Below, piece after piece: positions 52,115 through 60,922 of a stretch of DNA of 64,000 nucleotides. This stretch comes from Bacteroidales bacterium (lineage in GTDB: Bacteria; Bacteroidota; Bacteroidia; Bacteroidales; UBA932): positions 1 through 64,000 of the forward strand of contig JAGAIY010000013.1 in NCBI GenBank assembly GCA_017626355.1, read 5' to 3'. The position numbers and the translations under genes were made by a program. The notes beneath the pieces are model-generated. The model was not told the origin of the DNA. It saw only the letters and a program-made list of their open reading frames with translations, and ran no database searches. Every line of letters begins with the position of its first letter. Positions within the stretch are counted from its first letter, which is position 1.

Positions 52115-52165
52115 AGGATAGACATTTTTTTCATATCTTGCAAGAGCATAATAATCTTATTGATC

Positions 52166-52729
52166 ATGACACATGACGTATTCATCAGCTATTCATCCAC
52201 AAATAAAAATGCTGCTCAAGCAGTCTGCCATATTCTGGAGCAAAACAAAGTCAAATGTTGGATAGCTCCAAGAGACATTACCGGCGGCTTCTCGTATGAG
52301 GACCTTACATGTAATGCAATAAGCCACGCAAAGGTATTTATTGTCATTTTCTCAGAATCATCATCTGCTTCCAAGTGGTGCCAGGCAGAACTGAGTATCG
52401 CATTCACAGAGCAAAAACATATCATTCTTTTTCAAATAGATAATGCACCGTTAGAAGGACCGAAAAGGCTCATACTCAATCAGGCTCATCGGATAGATGC
52501 ATATCCGGATTATGAGGAGAAGATCAAAGAACTTGTAGAGTCTACTATACTTGTTTTGAGGCGAAAAAGCAAAGTCGCAGATGTCGGATCTGTTGGATGC
52601 AAGCCTATTACCATGATTAGGGGTAAAGGAAACACGTTTACCAGATGAGCGACAAAGCAACAGGGCAAATATGTTTCCGATAATGGGCCTCCTGTTCACA
52701 CGGTGAGATTATCTGATTTTTGGATATCC
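52166..52729 (+). pseudogene. TIR-SUMF gene interrupted by a stop and truncated
   Basis: The ATG at 52166 gives a complete TIR domain (HDVFISYSSTNK, CWIAPRDITGG, ASKWCQAELSIAF with Glu 75) and stops at 52648. In the same frame beyond the stop the sequence reads QQGKYVSDNGPPVHTVRLS then DFWIS, the start of a SUMF/FGE domain, and then homology ends at about 52729. The intact relative is the TIR-SUMF protein at 37244-38704. A 160-residue TIR protein could still be made and be active. The rest is decayed. Confidence 0.75.
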
Positions 52730-52902
52730 GAATCTCCTGCCTCCTTGACTGTCAGAACAAATAGAACGAAAGCTAGCGCATCCGCCTCATAATCGTAATG
52801 AACCTGAATTCCCATTTCGTCAAGCGCAAAGACGGCAGCTACCGGCTATAGCTCTTCGACAGAATAATACTTCGAGACATTGAAGCTAATATTGGTGGAG
52901 GA
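52730..52902. other. Short spacer with decayed coding sequence
   Basis: On the plus strand a segment reads NLNSHFVKRKDGSYRL then stop and LFDRIILRDIEANIGG in the same frame. It looks like an old gene end, but I cannot assign it. Confidence 0.35.
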
Positions 52903-55527
52903 TTATAACTTAGCTAATTCACTAAGCGCAGCATCTACACAATAGCGGATTTCCACATGCTCTATCAAAAGTAACTGAAGATCCCCATTCTTTTCTTTCT
53001 CAGCTATATAAAGTTTATTCTCATCATCAGAGCCAAGATAATCTGCGACTGTAGCAACTTCAAAAACTTGTGGATGATTACATACAGAAAGAATGCCTCT
53101 AACCATATCACGTTTTATCTGAATGAACTGGTCGCCATTATACGAATATAAATCTTCTACAGAATCTGGAAGAACAGGGATCTGCACTTCATATTCCAAT
53201 TCCAAATCAACAAAAATTGCCTTATATGAAGTCCAGAAATTTGTCATTGCCAGACACAAATCTTTCAGATTCTGCTTAATTTCGTTCTGCGCTCTATTTT
53301 CTTCACCAGAGAGTCTATCAGACAGCGACTTACCGGATTGCGGAACCACCTCATACTCAGAAAATTCTCGGATGTTGTAATAGAGATTGAACCATTCTTC
53401 TTCCAATGACGGCTGGGATAGATTAAAGTCTGGAAATAACACATCAAAAATGGCTCGATATTCTTTGATTCGCATCGGATCATTAAAAGCTAAAGCCCTC
53501 GCCTCATCCAATAAATCATTGCGAACGCTTTCTGGCAACTCCCAGCCGCTCTTATATGATTCTATCAGTAGTTTTGCCTTTGCTTTATTCTTATTTTGCC
53601 TCGAAAATTCATTACCACTATCAATTATTGTGACTAAGAAATCCTTGAAGCTATCAATATTTTCCGCATCGACATCAGTAGGATATAACAATTCAAAGAA
53701 ATCGTCATTAAGATGATACGCCTTCTTTGCAAGAACAAGGTTACGTTTCTCATTAAGGAAATAAGGATTATCTGCTTCCCTCCAATATTCCAATAAGAAT
53801 TTAGATGCTTCTGCACTGCCTTTCTGAATAGCATTAGTCAAATAAGTCTCACCTTTGATAGGGTCAAAGTCTTCTGAGTCCATATCCATCAATGACTTTC
53901 CATAATCAACAGCATCTTCGACTTCTCCGCTATCTGCTGCCAGCTTTTTATACTTCTTTGTCAATACAGGATCATTTATAGCGAACTCGTCCTCAGAATA
54001 TAGCCTTACCAAATAATTGCAACATTGGTGACTAGAAATTGAACAAATCTCTAGTATTCTGACCAACTCATATATTGAGAAATCTTCTGGACGGTATCCC
54101 TTGTCAAGATACAGTTCTCCCAACAGATCACCCCCGGTACCATATAAGTTCCATCGTTCTAAAGCCGCATCCCATGCTGCTGCATAATTATTATCTTGGA
54201 TCTCAATATAGTACATCATAGTACTACTAAAGCTGTCAAACTTTTTTACGCCTTCTTCGGCATATAATCTCGACTTTGCATAATCTCCTTGATTATAATA
54301 ATACAATGCCAGACTACCGCATGCCCTATACTCTTGTGATTTAAGTGCAATTTCCAGATATTTGATGGCCTTATCTTTATATACTTCTATATTTTTTTCA
54401 TTCCATCGTCCAAGATAATAATCTCCGTAATAATAATATGCACTTCTATAGTTCTCCTTCAGCATAGACTTTAGCAAGTCTTCATACGCCTTATAATCTC
54501 CACATTCATAATAACAAGAACATAATTGGCCATATGATCTTTCATCATGGCTATCGACTCCTTTTTTTGCATATGTAATCGCCAAGTCATTATCCTGTTT
54601 TACGAATCTACAGTGCTGAGCCATATAACTATAAGCATAAATGCATTCATGCTCGAGCGCCTTCATATAGCATTTCTCAGCATGCTCAACGTTTGCTTTG
54701 ACGCTTAATCCCCATTCATAGGTAATTCCCAATCTCAAATATGCCAGACCTATTTCGGTATCTTGAAAAGACTTCAACAAATATTTTAAAGATTCTTCGT
54801 GATTCTTGTTATAATTATAGCAGTGCATTACAAAATTGGCCCACGCCTTACCCTCTGTTGCTATGGCAGATACAGTATTATATATAGAAGTATCCAACTT
54901 TCTCAATTGGACTCTATTAGCCTCATCAGATGACAACTTATACATTATTTCACAGATATTCTCCTGTGATTCCACATTGCCACCAATAGCGAAACGAAGG
55001 AAAATATCAAGCGCCTCTGAATAATCGCGCTCCTGCATGTAATTACAAGCCGATTCATAATCCAAATTCTGAATAAAAGAAAGTGTCTTAGTGCTATCAG
55101 ATGACCTAGTACTCAATTCTTCAGCAGAGCGATTAAGTAGGATCCTTATGCTTGATACAAGTTCATTTATTTTATTAAGCTGATTCTTGCGCGCATCAAT
55201 TATCTGGGTATCATTGAGTTTTACGCGCATTTTACCTTTTATTTCAGTGTCATCTATTTTAAACGGAATGATGTGCTTATACTCACTGAAAGCAATTGAT
55301 ATCTCACTATTTACCCATCTTGAAACAGAAGCAGGTTCAGAAAACACAAGAACAACAATCTTACAGTTTTCGATAACATTGACTATCATATCCTCATATT
55401 CTGAGCCTCCCGGTATATCAGTCGGAGCCATCCAACATGAAACATCTTCCGCTTTAACTGACTCATAAATTCTGGTCGCTATCTCTGTATTCTTACTTGA
55501 ATAGCTTATAAAAACATCGTATGCCAT
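52903..55527 (-). CDS. TIR - Sel1/TPR-repeat protein, 874 residues
   Basis: The TIR domain covers residues 1-135 (YDVFISYSSKNTE, CWMAPTDIPGG, SRWVNSEISIAF with Glu 75). Its sequence is closer to the broken TIR gene at 52166 than to the transmembrane TIR proteins. Residues about 165-640 are helical Sel1/TPR-type repeats (for example AYLRLGITYEWGLSVKANVEHAEKCYMKA). The C-terminal 200 residues are unassigned. No membrane segment is visible. It converges on the broken gene and lies outside the main operon. Confidence 0.87.
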   Translation of the reverse strand: MAYDVFISYSSKNTEIATRIYESVKAEDVSCWMAPTDIPGGSEYEDMIVNVIENCKIVVLVFSEPASVSRWVNSEISIAFSEYKHIIPFKIDDTEIKGKMRVKLNDTQIIDARKNQLNKINELVSSIRILLNRSAEELSTRSSDSTKTLSFIQNLDYESACNYMQERDYSEALDIFLRFAIGGNVESQENICEIMYKLSSDEANRVQLRKLDTSIYNTVSAIATEGKAWANFVMHCYNYNKNHEESLKYLLKSFQDTEIGLAYLRLGITYEWGLSVKANVEHAEKCYMKALEHECIYAYSYMAQHCRFVKQDNDLAITYAKKGVDSHDERSYGQLCSCYYECGDYKAYEDLLKSMLKENYRSAYYYYGDYYLGRWNEKNIEVYKDKAIKYLEIALKSQEYRACGSLALYYYNQGDYAKSRLYAEEGVKKFDSFSSTMMYYIEIQDNNYAAAWDAALERWNLYGTGGDLLGELYLDKGYRPEDFSIYELVRILEICSISSHQCCNYLVRLYSEDEFAINDPVLTKKYKKLAADSGEVEDAVDYGKSLMDMDSEDFDPIKGETYLTNAIQKGSAEASKFLLEYWREADNPYFLNEKRNLVLAKKAYHLNDDFFELLYPTDVDAENIDSFKDFLVTIIDSGNEFSRQNKNKAKAKLLIESYKSGWELPESVRNDLLDEARALAFNDPMRIKEYRAIFDVLFPDFNLSQPSLEEEWFNLYYNIREFSEYEVVPQSGKSLSDRLSGEENRAQNEIKQNLKDLCLAMTNFWTSYKAIFVDLELEYEVQIPVLPDSVEDLYSYNGDQFIQIKRDMVRGILSVCNHPQVFEVATVADYLGSDDENKLYIAEKEKNGDLQLLLIEHVEIRYCVDAALSELAKL

Positions 55528-55552
55528 AAATACCGTTTAGTTTATAGGTTAT

Positions 55553-55663
55553 TTATCGTTGTAAAATTAGACAAATTAATCTACAAATGGAAACTTTGGC
55601 CAAAGCTGCACCGACAATTAACAACATAGCAACCAAATATTTTGGAGCCTTCTTAGCTTTCAT
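55553..55663 (-). CDS. Possible 36-residue single-helix membrane peptide
   Basis: ATG at 55661-55663 opens MKAKKAPKYLVAMLLIVGAA, a basic start followed by a hydrophobic stretch, then stop at 55553. The frame also continues upstream without a stop for about 20 codons, so it may be the tail of a lost larger gene. Expression is unproven. Confidence 0.3.
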   Translation of the reverse strand: MKAKKAPKYLVAMLLIVGAALAKVSICRLICLILQR

Positions 55664-55905
55664 ATCCTTGCCCTTTGTCTCCTTGACTGACCCAACAGAC
55701 AAAGAACTGATTTGATCGGTTCTGATCTCTGAGAAGTTCCCCCGTATGAATTTTCGGCAGCATACGGATTTACCATTCTCCGAGCACCGTGAATAACTTT
55801 CTCAAACTGCTCCTGATAATCGTACGCCGCTTTGTCATATTCGAACAACACTCGGTCATACAGAAGTTTTCTTATGTAGCTGCAATCGGTGCGAAATCCA
55901 CCGGC
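55660..55905 (-). pseudogene. Remnant of an unidentified gene
   Basis: The minus frame reads FRTDCSYIRKLLYDRVLFEY and continues DKAAYDYQEQFEKVIHGARR before the stop at 55660. It has coding character but no start in the expected place and no recognised family. The C-terminal segment shifts into the frame of the small membrane peptide, which suggests a frameshifted relic. Confidence 0.35.
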
Positions 55906-56123
55906 ATTGACGGAGGGGGTAGGTAATCATCAAACCTTTGTTTATTGCAAATTCAAGTTTTTTCTAGCCCAGTTGGACTGAATCGAGTATTCACGATGAA
56001 TGATACAACACATATCTTGAATTCGAAATCGTTTCCGTAATAGCGGAGGCAAAATCGACATCAATAGAATAACAAATGTTTCATGAAAGACAGTTATATT
56101 TTACCGATCTTTCATAAAAATAT

Positions 56124-57092
56124 TCATTTAACCTTTCGATAGACATAAAGCTCATGCACCTCGCGATCATACCCTTCCTCCTTAATAGGTCCCTGCGACA
56201 TACCAAGAACAATTCTGGTGCCTCTGTTGTTGAGCACCACGAGATCATCGTTGACCGGGTCGATAGAAAGACCTTCGATTTCTCCAGCTCGCCTGAAATC
56301 GGACATTTCACGCAGGAGTTCGAGACGACCGGCTTTGGCTCCACCAGCCACTTTTCCCTGCCTCATTACCGGCTTGCCATCTTCATCCAGCTTGACGCTG
56401 AACGGAGTTTCCTTTACGACTTCCTCACCTTCGACGAGGCCTGTATATGGAACTTCCGATACATCAGCCACATAGATATTGTCCGGAATACCATACATCG
56501 CTTCTCCGTCATCGGCTGCAAAGAGCATCTTGCCGTCTGCTATGAAGATTCCCTGAGTCCAGTACGGCATCGGACGGCACTGCATCTTGGTATGATACCG
56601 GCCGGTCTTGAGATCATAGGCATAGACATATCTGCCGTCCACCCAGTCGCACATCCAGACCAGTTCCTTATCACGGTCAATGCATATGCCTGAGACCTCC
56701 ACCTGGCCTGACTCAGGCGACCAAGGAAGATCGCGTTTCCACTGCAGAGTCTCGGCGTCATATACAGAGATAGCTATATTGAAACCTCGTCCGTACTCGA
56801 ATTTCTCAAGGCCGCAGAAAATCTCGCCTTTATATATGTCTATGTCACCGAAATGATTCGCAAGACCTGGATTCTGAAAAGGGTACGTATTCTCGGCCAC
56901 CAGATTGCCTTCCTTGTCATATTTATATAAGGCCGTAGTCGAGGATACATAGTAATAGTCTTCATCTATGGCTATCCCCTGACGTCCTTTGACCTCAATG
57001 ACCTTATCCAATACATACTTCTTTCCCAGATGCTGTGCATCAGCTGAATATGCCGCAAAAACAAGGGCAATAAAAAATACAAGTTTCTTCAT
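56124..57092 (-). CDS. Secreted six-bladed beta-propeller protein
   Basis: The start at 57092 gives a signal peptide (MKKLVFFIALVFAAYSADA) and 322 residues. Repeats of beta-propeller type run through the sequence (DEDYYYVSSTTALYKYD, GDIDIYKGEIFCG, VSGICIDRDKELVWMCD, EGLSIDPVNDDLVVLN), similar to SdiA-regulated or NHL-like proteins. No catalytic residues are evident. It probably binds or processes an extracellular ligand. The longer frame is rejected because it would cover the promoter. Confidence 0.75.
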   Translation of the reverse strand: MKKLVFFIALVFAAYSADAQHLGKKYVLDKVIEVKGRQGIAIDEDYYYVSSTTALYKYDKEGNLVAENTYPFQNPGLANHFGDIDIYKGEIFCGLEKFEYGRGFNIAISVYDAETLQWKRDLPWSPESGQVEVSGICIDRDKELVWMCDWVDGRYVYAYDLKTGRYHTKMQCRPMPYWTQGIFIADGKMLFAADDGEAMYGIPDNIYVADVSEVPYTGLVEGEEVVKETPFSVKLDEDGKPVMRQGKVAGGAKAGRLELLREMSDFRRAGEIEGLSIDPVNDDLVVLNNRGTRIVLGMSQGPIKEEGYDREVHELYVYRKVK

Positions 57093-57096
57093 ATCG

Positions 57097-57104
57097 CAAA
57101 TATA
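57097..57104 (-). promoter_or_regulatory. -7 element for the beta-propeller gene
   Basis: TATATTTG on the minus strand ends 4 bases before the ATG, so the mRNA would be leaderless. Confidence 0.6.
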
Positions 57105-57143
57105 ACAACTATGGAAGGCATATCCAAGTACCGGAGGAGATAT

Positions 57144-57183
57144 AAAAAAACCTCCCCGACAGAAAGAACTTCCGCCGGGGAGG
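57144..57183 (-). terminator. Terminator of the YtxH-holin-like operon
   Basis: On the minus strand CCTCCCCG pairs with CGGGGAGG, followed by seven T residues. It stops the envelope operon before the beta-propeller gene. Confidence 0.82.
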
Positions 57184-57249
57184 AGAACCATAACCCTATT
57201 AACAACTAAACTAACCGTGACTTAGGTTTTTGCAAAGGGTGTGCCATAA

Positions 57250-57444
57250 TCATTTTGTCTGAAGATTTTCTCGGATTTTTCTCACCATCGGCAGAAGAAA
57301 TGTGCGCAGACTGAAAAACGACTTCATCTTCCGAAGGTCGTCTTCGATCCGGGTTTCGCATGCTGCCAGTTCCATTTCCACATCTCTCATGCATTCACGC
57401 AGCTGTCTGGATGTCGTTATCCTGCTGTAATCATTCTTTTCCAT
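57250..57444 (-). CDS. Small hypothetical protein of the YtxH operon
   Basis: Starting at 57444 (MEKNDYSRITT) gives 64 residues, helical and mixed charge. No family was recognised. It overlaps the end of the holin-like gene by 14 bases, and this three-gene order is common in Bacteroidales envelope-stress loci. Confidence 0.65.
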   Translation of the reverse strand: MEKNDYSRITTSRQLRECMRDVEMELAACETRIEDDLRKMKSFFSLRTFLLPMVRKIRENLQTK

Positions 57445-57766
57445 AGAATATACCTGTAAAGAGTTGGACAAACATATCAAGAAAGAGTTTTTTCCTGAAT
57501 ATGTAAAGCAGGATCAGGATGACAAGGAAGACTCCTCCTATTATGAAGGCAGCTCCAGCCCAGCTCCCGATCAGTTCACCCAAGAGAATGACCAGTCCGA
57601 AAGATATGGCAGCCAGAGCTATGGCACCGGCCATAAGGATGGCCATCATGGCAAGCAGGCTGCTCACTCCTACTGAAAGACCGTCGATAGTCTTAAGCTT
57701 GAGGGCATCGATCTGAAGATCAATGTACCTGCGGGTCTGCGAGGTGAGCTTTTCCATATCAGTCAT
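57431..57766 (-). CDS. Phage holin-family-like membrane protein (Holin-X type)
   Basis: Start at 57766 (MTDMEKLTSQ) or 57757; the first overlaps the ytxH stop by 8 bases. 111 residues: an amphipathic helix, then two hydrophobic helices (about 34-60 and 64-90) and a basic loop (FRKKL). Despite the name, these proteins are chromosomal envelope proteins that accompany YtxH; there is no phage gene nearby. Confidence 0.78.
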   Translation of the reverse strand: MTDMEKLTSQTRRYIDLQIDALKLKTIDGLSVGVSSLLAMMAILMAGAIALAAISFGLVILLGELIGSWAGAAFIIGGVFLVILILLYIFRKKLFLDMFVQLFTGIFYGKE

Positions 57767-57959
57767 TCTCCTCCAGAACAGATTCCACGGCATCCAGACC
57801 TTCAAGAATCTTCTCTCTGGCCTTGTCGGCAGCGCCGACAGCCTTCTGTCTGATCTTTTCACGTGTGTTCTCTCCCGAATCGGGAGCCATAAGCAATACT
57901 GCAGCGACTCCGGCTACAGCGCCGGCAATGAATGCCAGCAGTGTGTGTCCTTTATTCAT
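57759..57959 (-). CDS. YtxH-domain protein
   Basis: 66 residues with an N-terminal glycine-rich membrane helix (LLAFIAGAVAGVAAVLLMAP) and a charged amphipathic helix (REKIRQKAVGAADKAREKI). It fits the YtxH family, linked to general stress in other bacteria. It is the first gene of a three-gene operon. Its ATG directly follows a hairpin with a T-run. Confidence 0.82.
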   Translation of the reverse strand: MNKGHTLLAFIAGAVAGVAAVLLMAPDSGENTREKIRQKAVGAADKAREKILEGLDAVESVLEEND

Positions 57960-57961
57960 AA

Positions 57962-58000
57962 AAAAGAGGTCTAAATGTTAAATTCACTTAGACCTCTTTT
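57962..58000 (-). terminator. Terminator of pgi abutting the ytxH start codon
   Basis: AAAGAGGTCTAA (57963-57974) and TTAGACCTCTTT (57988-57999) form a 12-bp stem. On the minus strand it ends in TTTTTT immediately before the ytxH ATG. Confidence 0.75.
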
Positions 58001-58022
58001 CAGAAATTATACCACAAAGGGC

Positions 58023-59363
58023 TTAGAGTCTTGCCTTGAGAGCTTCTGCCTGAGCCTCATAACCTGGCTTGCCGAGAAGAGCGAACATGTTCTTCTTGTA
58101 TGCCTCCACACCAGGCTGGTCGAACGGATTCACGCCGAGCATGTAGCCGCTGATTCCGCAGGCCTTCTCGAAGAAATAGAAGAGAGCTCCGAGGTTATAT
58201 TCGTTGATGCACTCAATCGAGAGTGAAAGCTGAGGTACACCGCCATCGATGTGAGCAAGCTTCGTTCCAAGTTCCGCCATTGCGTTGCACTCCTCCACAT
58301 GCTTGCCTGTGAGGAAGTTAAGGCCGTCAAGGTTCTGAGGATCGTTCTCGATGAGCATCGAGCGGTTGCTCTTCTCTACGCTTACAACTGTCTCCATGAG
58401 GGTGCGCTCACCATCCTGGATGTACTGGCCCATTGAGTGGAGATCTGTAGTGAAGTTCACTGATGCCGGGAAGATTCCGAGTCCGTCCTTGCCCTCAGAC
58501 TCTCCGTAGAGCTGCTTCCACCACTCTCCGAGATATGTAAGCTTAGGGTTGTAAGCTACGAGGATCTCGATTTTCTTGCCCTGTGCATAAAGAGCGTTAC
58601 GCATAGCGGCATACTGGATTGCAGGGTTGCACTCGCACTTCTCTGCGCAAGCCTTCTCCATCTCGAGAGCGCCCTGAAGCATTGCGTTCATGTCAAAGCC
58701 TGCGAGAACGATAGGAAGGATACCTACCGGAGTGAGAACCGAGAAACGACCTCCGACATTGTCCTCGATGACGAAAGTCCTGTAGCCTTCCTGAGTAGCG
58801 AGACCCTTGAGAGCTCCACGAGCCTTGTCAGTGACAGCCACGATACGCTCTGCTGCCTCTGCCTTTCCGTATGTATCCTCAAGATACTTCTTGATGAGAC
58901 GGAACGCCACTGCAGGCTCGGTAGTGGTACCTGATTTTGAAATGACTACGCATGCAGCATTTCTTTCCTGAACGAGATCCATGAGTTCGCACATATACTC
59001 CTCAGAAAGGTTCTGTCCCGCAAACACGATTTCAGGAGCTGCGCCCTTGTTCTTGAGCTGCTTTGCAAACTGGTGTGAAAGAGCCTCGAGAGCACATTTT
59101 GCGCCGAGGTATGAGCCGCCGATTCCGATGACAACAACCAGATCGACATTCTTTGCCTTCCATGAATCCCTTACAGCCTCGCAATCTGCTACGAGAGTGC
59201 TGTTGAGAGTCTCGGAAGGAAGGTGCTTCCATCCAAGGAAGTCGTTACCTGCACCTGTCTCATTTTCAAGGACTTCAAGGGCCGCAAGAGCCTTTTCCAC
59301 ATTTGCCTTGTAATCTGCATCTTTAACAAAGGAGCTGCAGCCTCCCAAATTTACCTTTACCAT
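58023..59363 (-). CDS. pgi: Glucose-6-phosphate isomerase
   Basis: 446 residues from the ATG at 59363 (MVKVNLGGCSS); the in-frame TTG 12 bases upstream is not needed. Substrate-binding parts are present: VVIGIGGSYLGAKC near 80, SKSGTTTEPAVAF near 146, GRFSVLTPVGILP near 206, and the catalytic Glu in LYGESEGKDG near 286. It interconverts glucose-6-P and fructose-6-P in glycolysis. The length matches the short bacterial type. Confidence 0.96.
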   Translation of the reverse strand: MVKVNLGGCSSFVKDADYKANVEKALAALEVLENETGAGNDFLGWKHLPSETLNSTLVADCEAVRDSWKAKNVDLVVVIGIGGSYLGAKCALEALSHQFAKQLKNKGAAPEIVFAGQNLSEEYMCELMDLVQERNAACVVISKSGTTTEPAVAFRLIKKYLEDTYGKAEAAERIVAVTDKARGALKGLATQEGYRTFVIEDNVGGRFSVLTPVGILPIVLAGFDMNAMLQGALEMEKACAEKCECNPAIQYAAMRNALYAQGKKIEILVAYNPKLTYLGEWWKQLYGESEGKDGLGIFPASVNFTTDLHSMGQYIQDGERTLMETVVSVEKSNRSMLIENDPQNLDGLNFLTGKHVEECNAMAELGTKLAHIDGGVPQLSLSIECINEYNLGALFYFFEKACGISGYMLGVNPFDQPGVEAYKKNMFALLGKPGYEAQAEALKARL

Positions 59364-59402
59364 ATCTTTATTCAATTAATCTATCATTTGTTCAAAGCCC
59401 GA

Positions 59403-59410
59403 CAAAGATA
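59403..59410 (-). promoter_or_regulatory. -7 element for pgi
   Basis: TATCTTTG on the minus strand, 39 bases before the ATG. Confidence 0.6.
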
Positions 59411-59443
59411 GTGATAAAATATATGCTTGTGCGAAATTTTGAT

Positions 59444-59451
59444 TATTTTTG
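59444..59451 (+). promoter_or_regulatory. -7 element for the glycerophosphodiesterase gene
   Basis: TATTTTTG on the plus strand, 33 bases before the ATG at 59485 and divergent from pgi. Confidence 0.5.
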
Positions 59452-59484
59452 TCAAAAATTAATACACTTAAAGGCTATAACACA

Positions 59485-60318
59485 ATGAGATTTCTGACAA
59501 AGATCGTCGCAGCGGCATTTGCATCGCTCATCCTCCTCCCATGCGGAGCCCAGGCTCAGAAAAAAGAAAAGATCGGCATAGTAGCTCATCGCGGATTCTG
59601 GAACTGCGATGAAGCCGGATATGCAAAGAATTCCATCGCCTCTCTCAGATGCGCGCAGGAAGCCGGATGCTGGGGCAGTGAGTTCGATGTCAACATGACA
59701 GCAGACGGAGTTCTCCTTGTATACCACGACGGTAATGTGGAAGGCATATCCATCGAGAAGAATCCGTATTCGAAATTCAAGGACTTCAGACTGAAGAACG
59801 GCGAACCGATCCCTACGATCGACGCATATCTGGAACAGGCAAAGAAAAGCCCCAAGACTGTTCTTGTCTACGAGCTCAAGCCGCATTCATGTCCTGAAGT
59901 GGAGGACAAGTTCGTAGACCTGACGATAAGCAAGCTCAAGGAGCACAGGCTCCTCAACCCTAAGAAGGTCATCTTCATCTCGTTCAGTTTCCATATATGT
60001 GAGGTGCTCGCGCAGAAGCTCCCTAAGTATACGGTACAGTATCTCAGCGGCGACAAGAGCCCTGCAGAAGTAGAGGCAAAGGGAATCAACGGCATTGACT
60101 ATCACTTCAACGCATTCCGTCAGAACCCTGGCTGGAGCAGCGATGCAGCAGACAGGAAGATGAGTCGCAACGTATGGACGGTGAACGACAAGGCTGTGAT
60201 GGGTGAGATGTTCGATATGGGAATCGACTACATCACCACAGACAACCCTCTTGATGCAAGACAGGTTCTGAACGAAAAGGGAATCAAAGAAGACATGTCC
60301 TTAAGAACCAGACACTGA
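59485..60318 (+). CDS. Exported glycerophosphodiester phosphodiesterase
   Basis: The start at 59485 gives the signal peptide MRFLTKIVAAAFASLILLP and 277 residues. The GDPD motifs are visible: VAHRGFWN, the metal-binding Glu and Asp in GSEFDVNMTADG, YHDGNVEG, and the late WTVNDKAVMGEM and GIDYITTDNP. It releases glycerol-3-phosphate from deacylated phospholipids in the periplasm. It is followed 26 bases later by a small secreted protein gene. Confidence 0.93.
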   Translation: MRFLTKIVAAAFASLILLPCGAQAQKKEKIGIVAHRGFWNCDEAGYAKNSIASLRCAQEAGCWGSEFDVNMTADGVLLVYHDGNVEGISIEKNPYSKFKDFRLKNGEPIPTIDAYLEQAKKSPKTVLVYELKPHSCPEVEDKFVDLTISKLKEHRLLNPKKVIFISFSFHICEVLAQKLPKYTVQYLSGDKSPAEVEAKGINGIDYHFNAFRQNPGWSSDAADRKMSRNVWTVNDKAVMGEMFDMGIDYITTDNPLDARQVLNEKGIKEDMSLRTRH

Positions 60319-60344
60319 TATTAATCAAACGATCCATAGAAATC

Positions 60345-60896
60345 ATGAGAAAGCTATTTTTATTCGCGGCATTCTGCCTTGCGACCGCTGCTGCAGCCTT
60401 TGCTCAGCCAACCAAGTATTATTTCATGCACCCCCTAGGACAAGAAGATGTCCTTATGGGCAGCTGGTTCATCCTTGACACCGAGGCCATGACATACACA
60501 GCCGATTCAGACAGCGAAGAAGTCGGAATCGTAAAGAACTACAAGAATGTGGATGGCAAAGAGACCTTTGATGTCTACTTCGGCGCCAATCTTCTTTATA
60601 GCGTAGAACTCGTCACCGAGGAAAACGGAAGGAAGATTTTCACATTCATATACCCGAGCATGGAATTCGGCCCTCAGCGTGACAATCCTAGAATCATCGG
60701 TACTCAGGAAGAATATGAGGCCGCACGTGCGCGCATCTACGGAGAATCTGCGTCATCGGCAAATACCTCAACCGATGCTGAGGCAGCGCCTGAGAATGTC
60801 AAGGAAAAGATACAGGGAAAGGTTACAGACAAAGTTAAAAGCGGAGTCAACAATGTTCTGAATAAAGGCAAGGACTTGTTGAAAAAGAAGAAATGA
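60345..60896 (+). CDS. Secreted hypothetical protein with basic C-terminal tail
   Basis: 183 residues: signal peptide (MRKLFLFAAFCLATAAAAFA), a beta-rich core of about 110 residues, and a Lys-rich amphipathic tail (VKEKIQGKVTDKVKSGVN, LLKKKK). No family recognised. It probably shares a transcript with the glycerophosphodiesterase. Confidence 0.65.
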   Translation: MRKLFLFAAFCLATAAAAFAQPTKYYFMHPLGQEDVLMGSWFILDTEAMTYTADSDSEEVGIVKNYKNVDGKETFDVYFGANLLYSVELVTEENGRKIFTFIYPSMEFGPQRDNPRIIGTQEEYEAARARIYGESASSANTSTDAEAAPENVKEKIQGKVTDKVKSGVNNVLNKGKDLLKKKK

Positions 60897-60922
60897 CGCA
60901 CGACCTGACCAAGTAAGACAAG

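Larger units (their letters stand above)
55528..56123. other. Intergenic region of about 600 bases with degraded genes
   Basis: It contains one possible tiny membrane peptide (55553-55663), a decayed minus-strand frame (55660-55905) and an A+T-rich part (55930-56123). The frames are interrupted, and I see no RNA gene or repeat. It marks the right edge of the A+T-rich block. Confidence 0.6.

Noticed and set aside
33433-55527. Assignment to Thoeris, CBASS or another known TIR system
   Set aside because: No ThsA (SIR2 plus SLOG), cyclase, or SAVED/Cap effector was found; the gene set does not fit any system I can name.
55660-55851. 63-codon frame as an intact gene
   Set aside because: The coding pattern continues upstream of the ATG and shifts frame at its end, so it is a relic rather than an intact gene.
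57431-57959. Holin-like protein as evidence of a prophage
   Set aside because: No lysin, portal, capsid, integrase or other phage gene is near; YtxH plus Holin-X pairs are ordinary chromosomal envelope genes.
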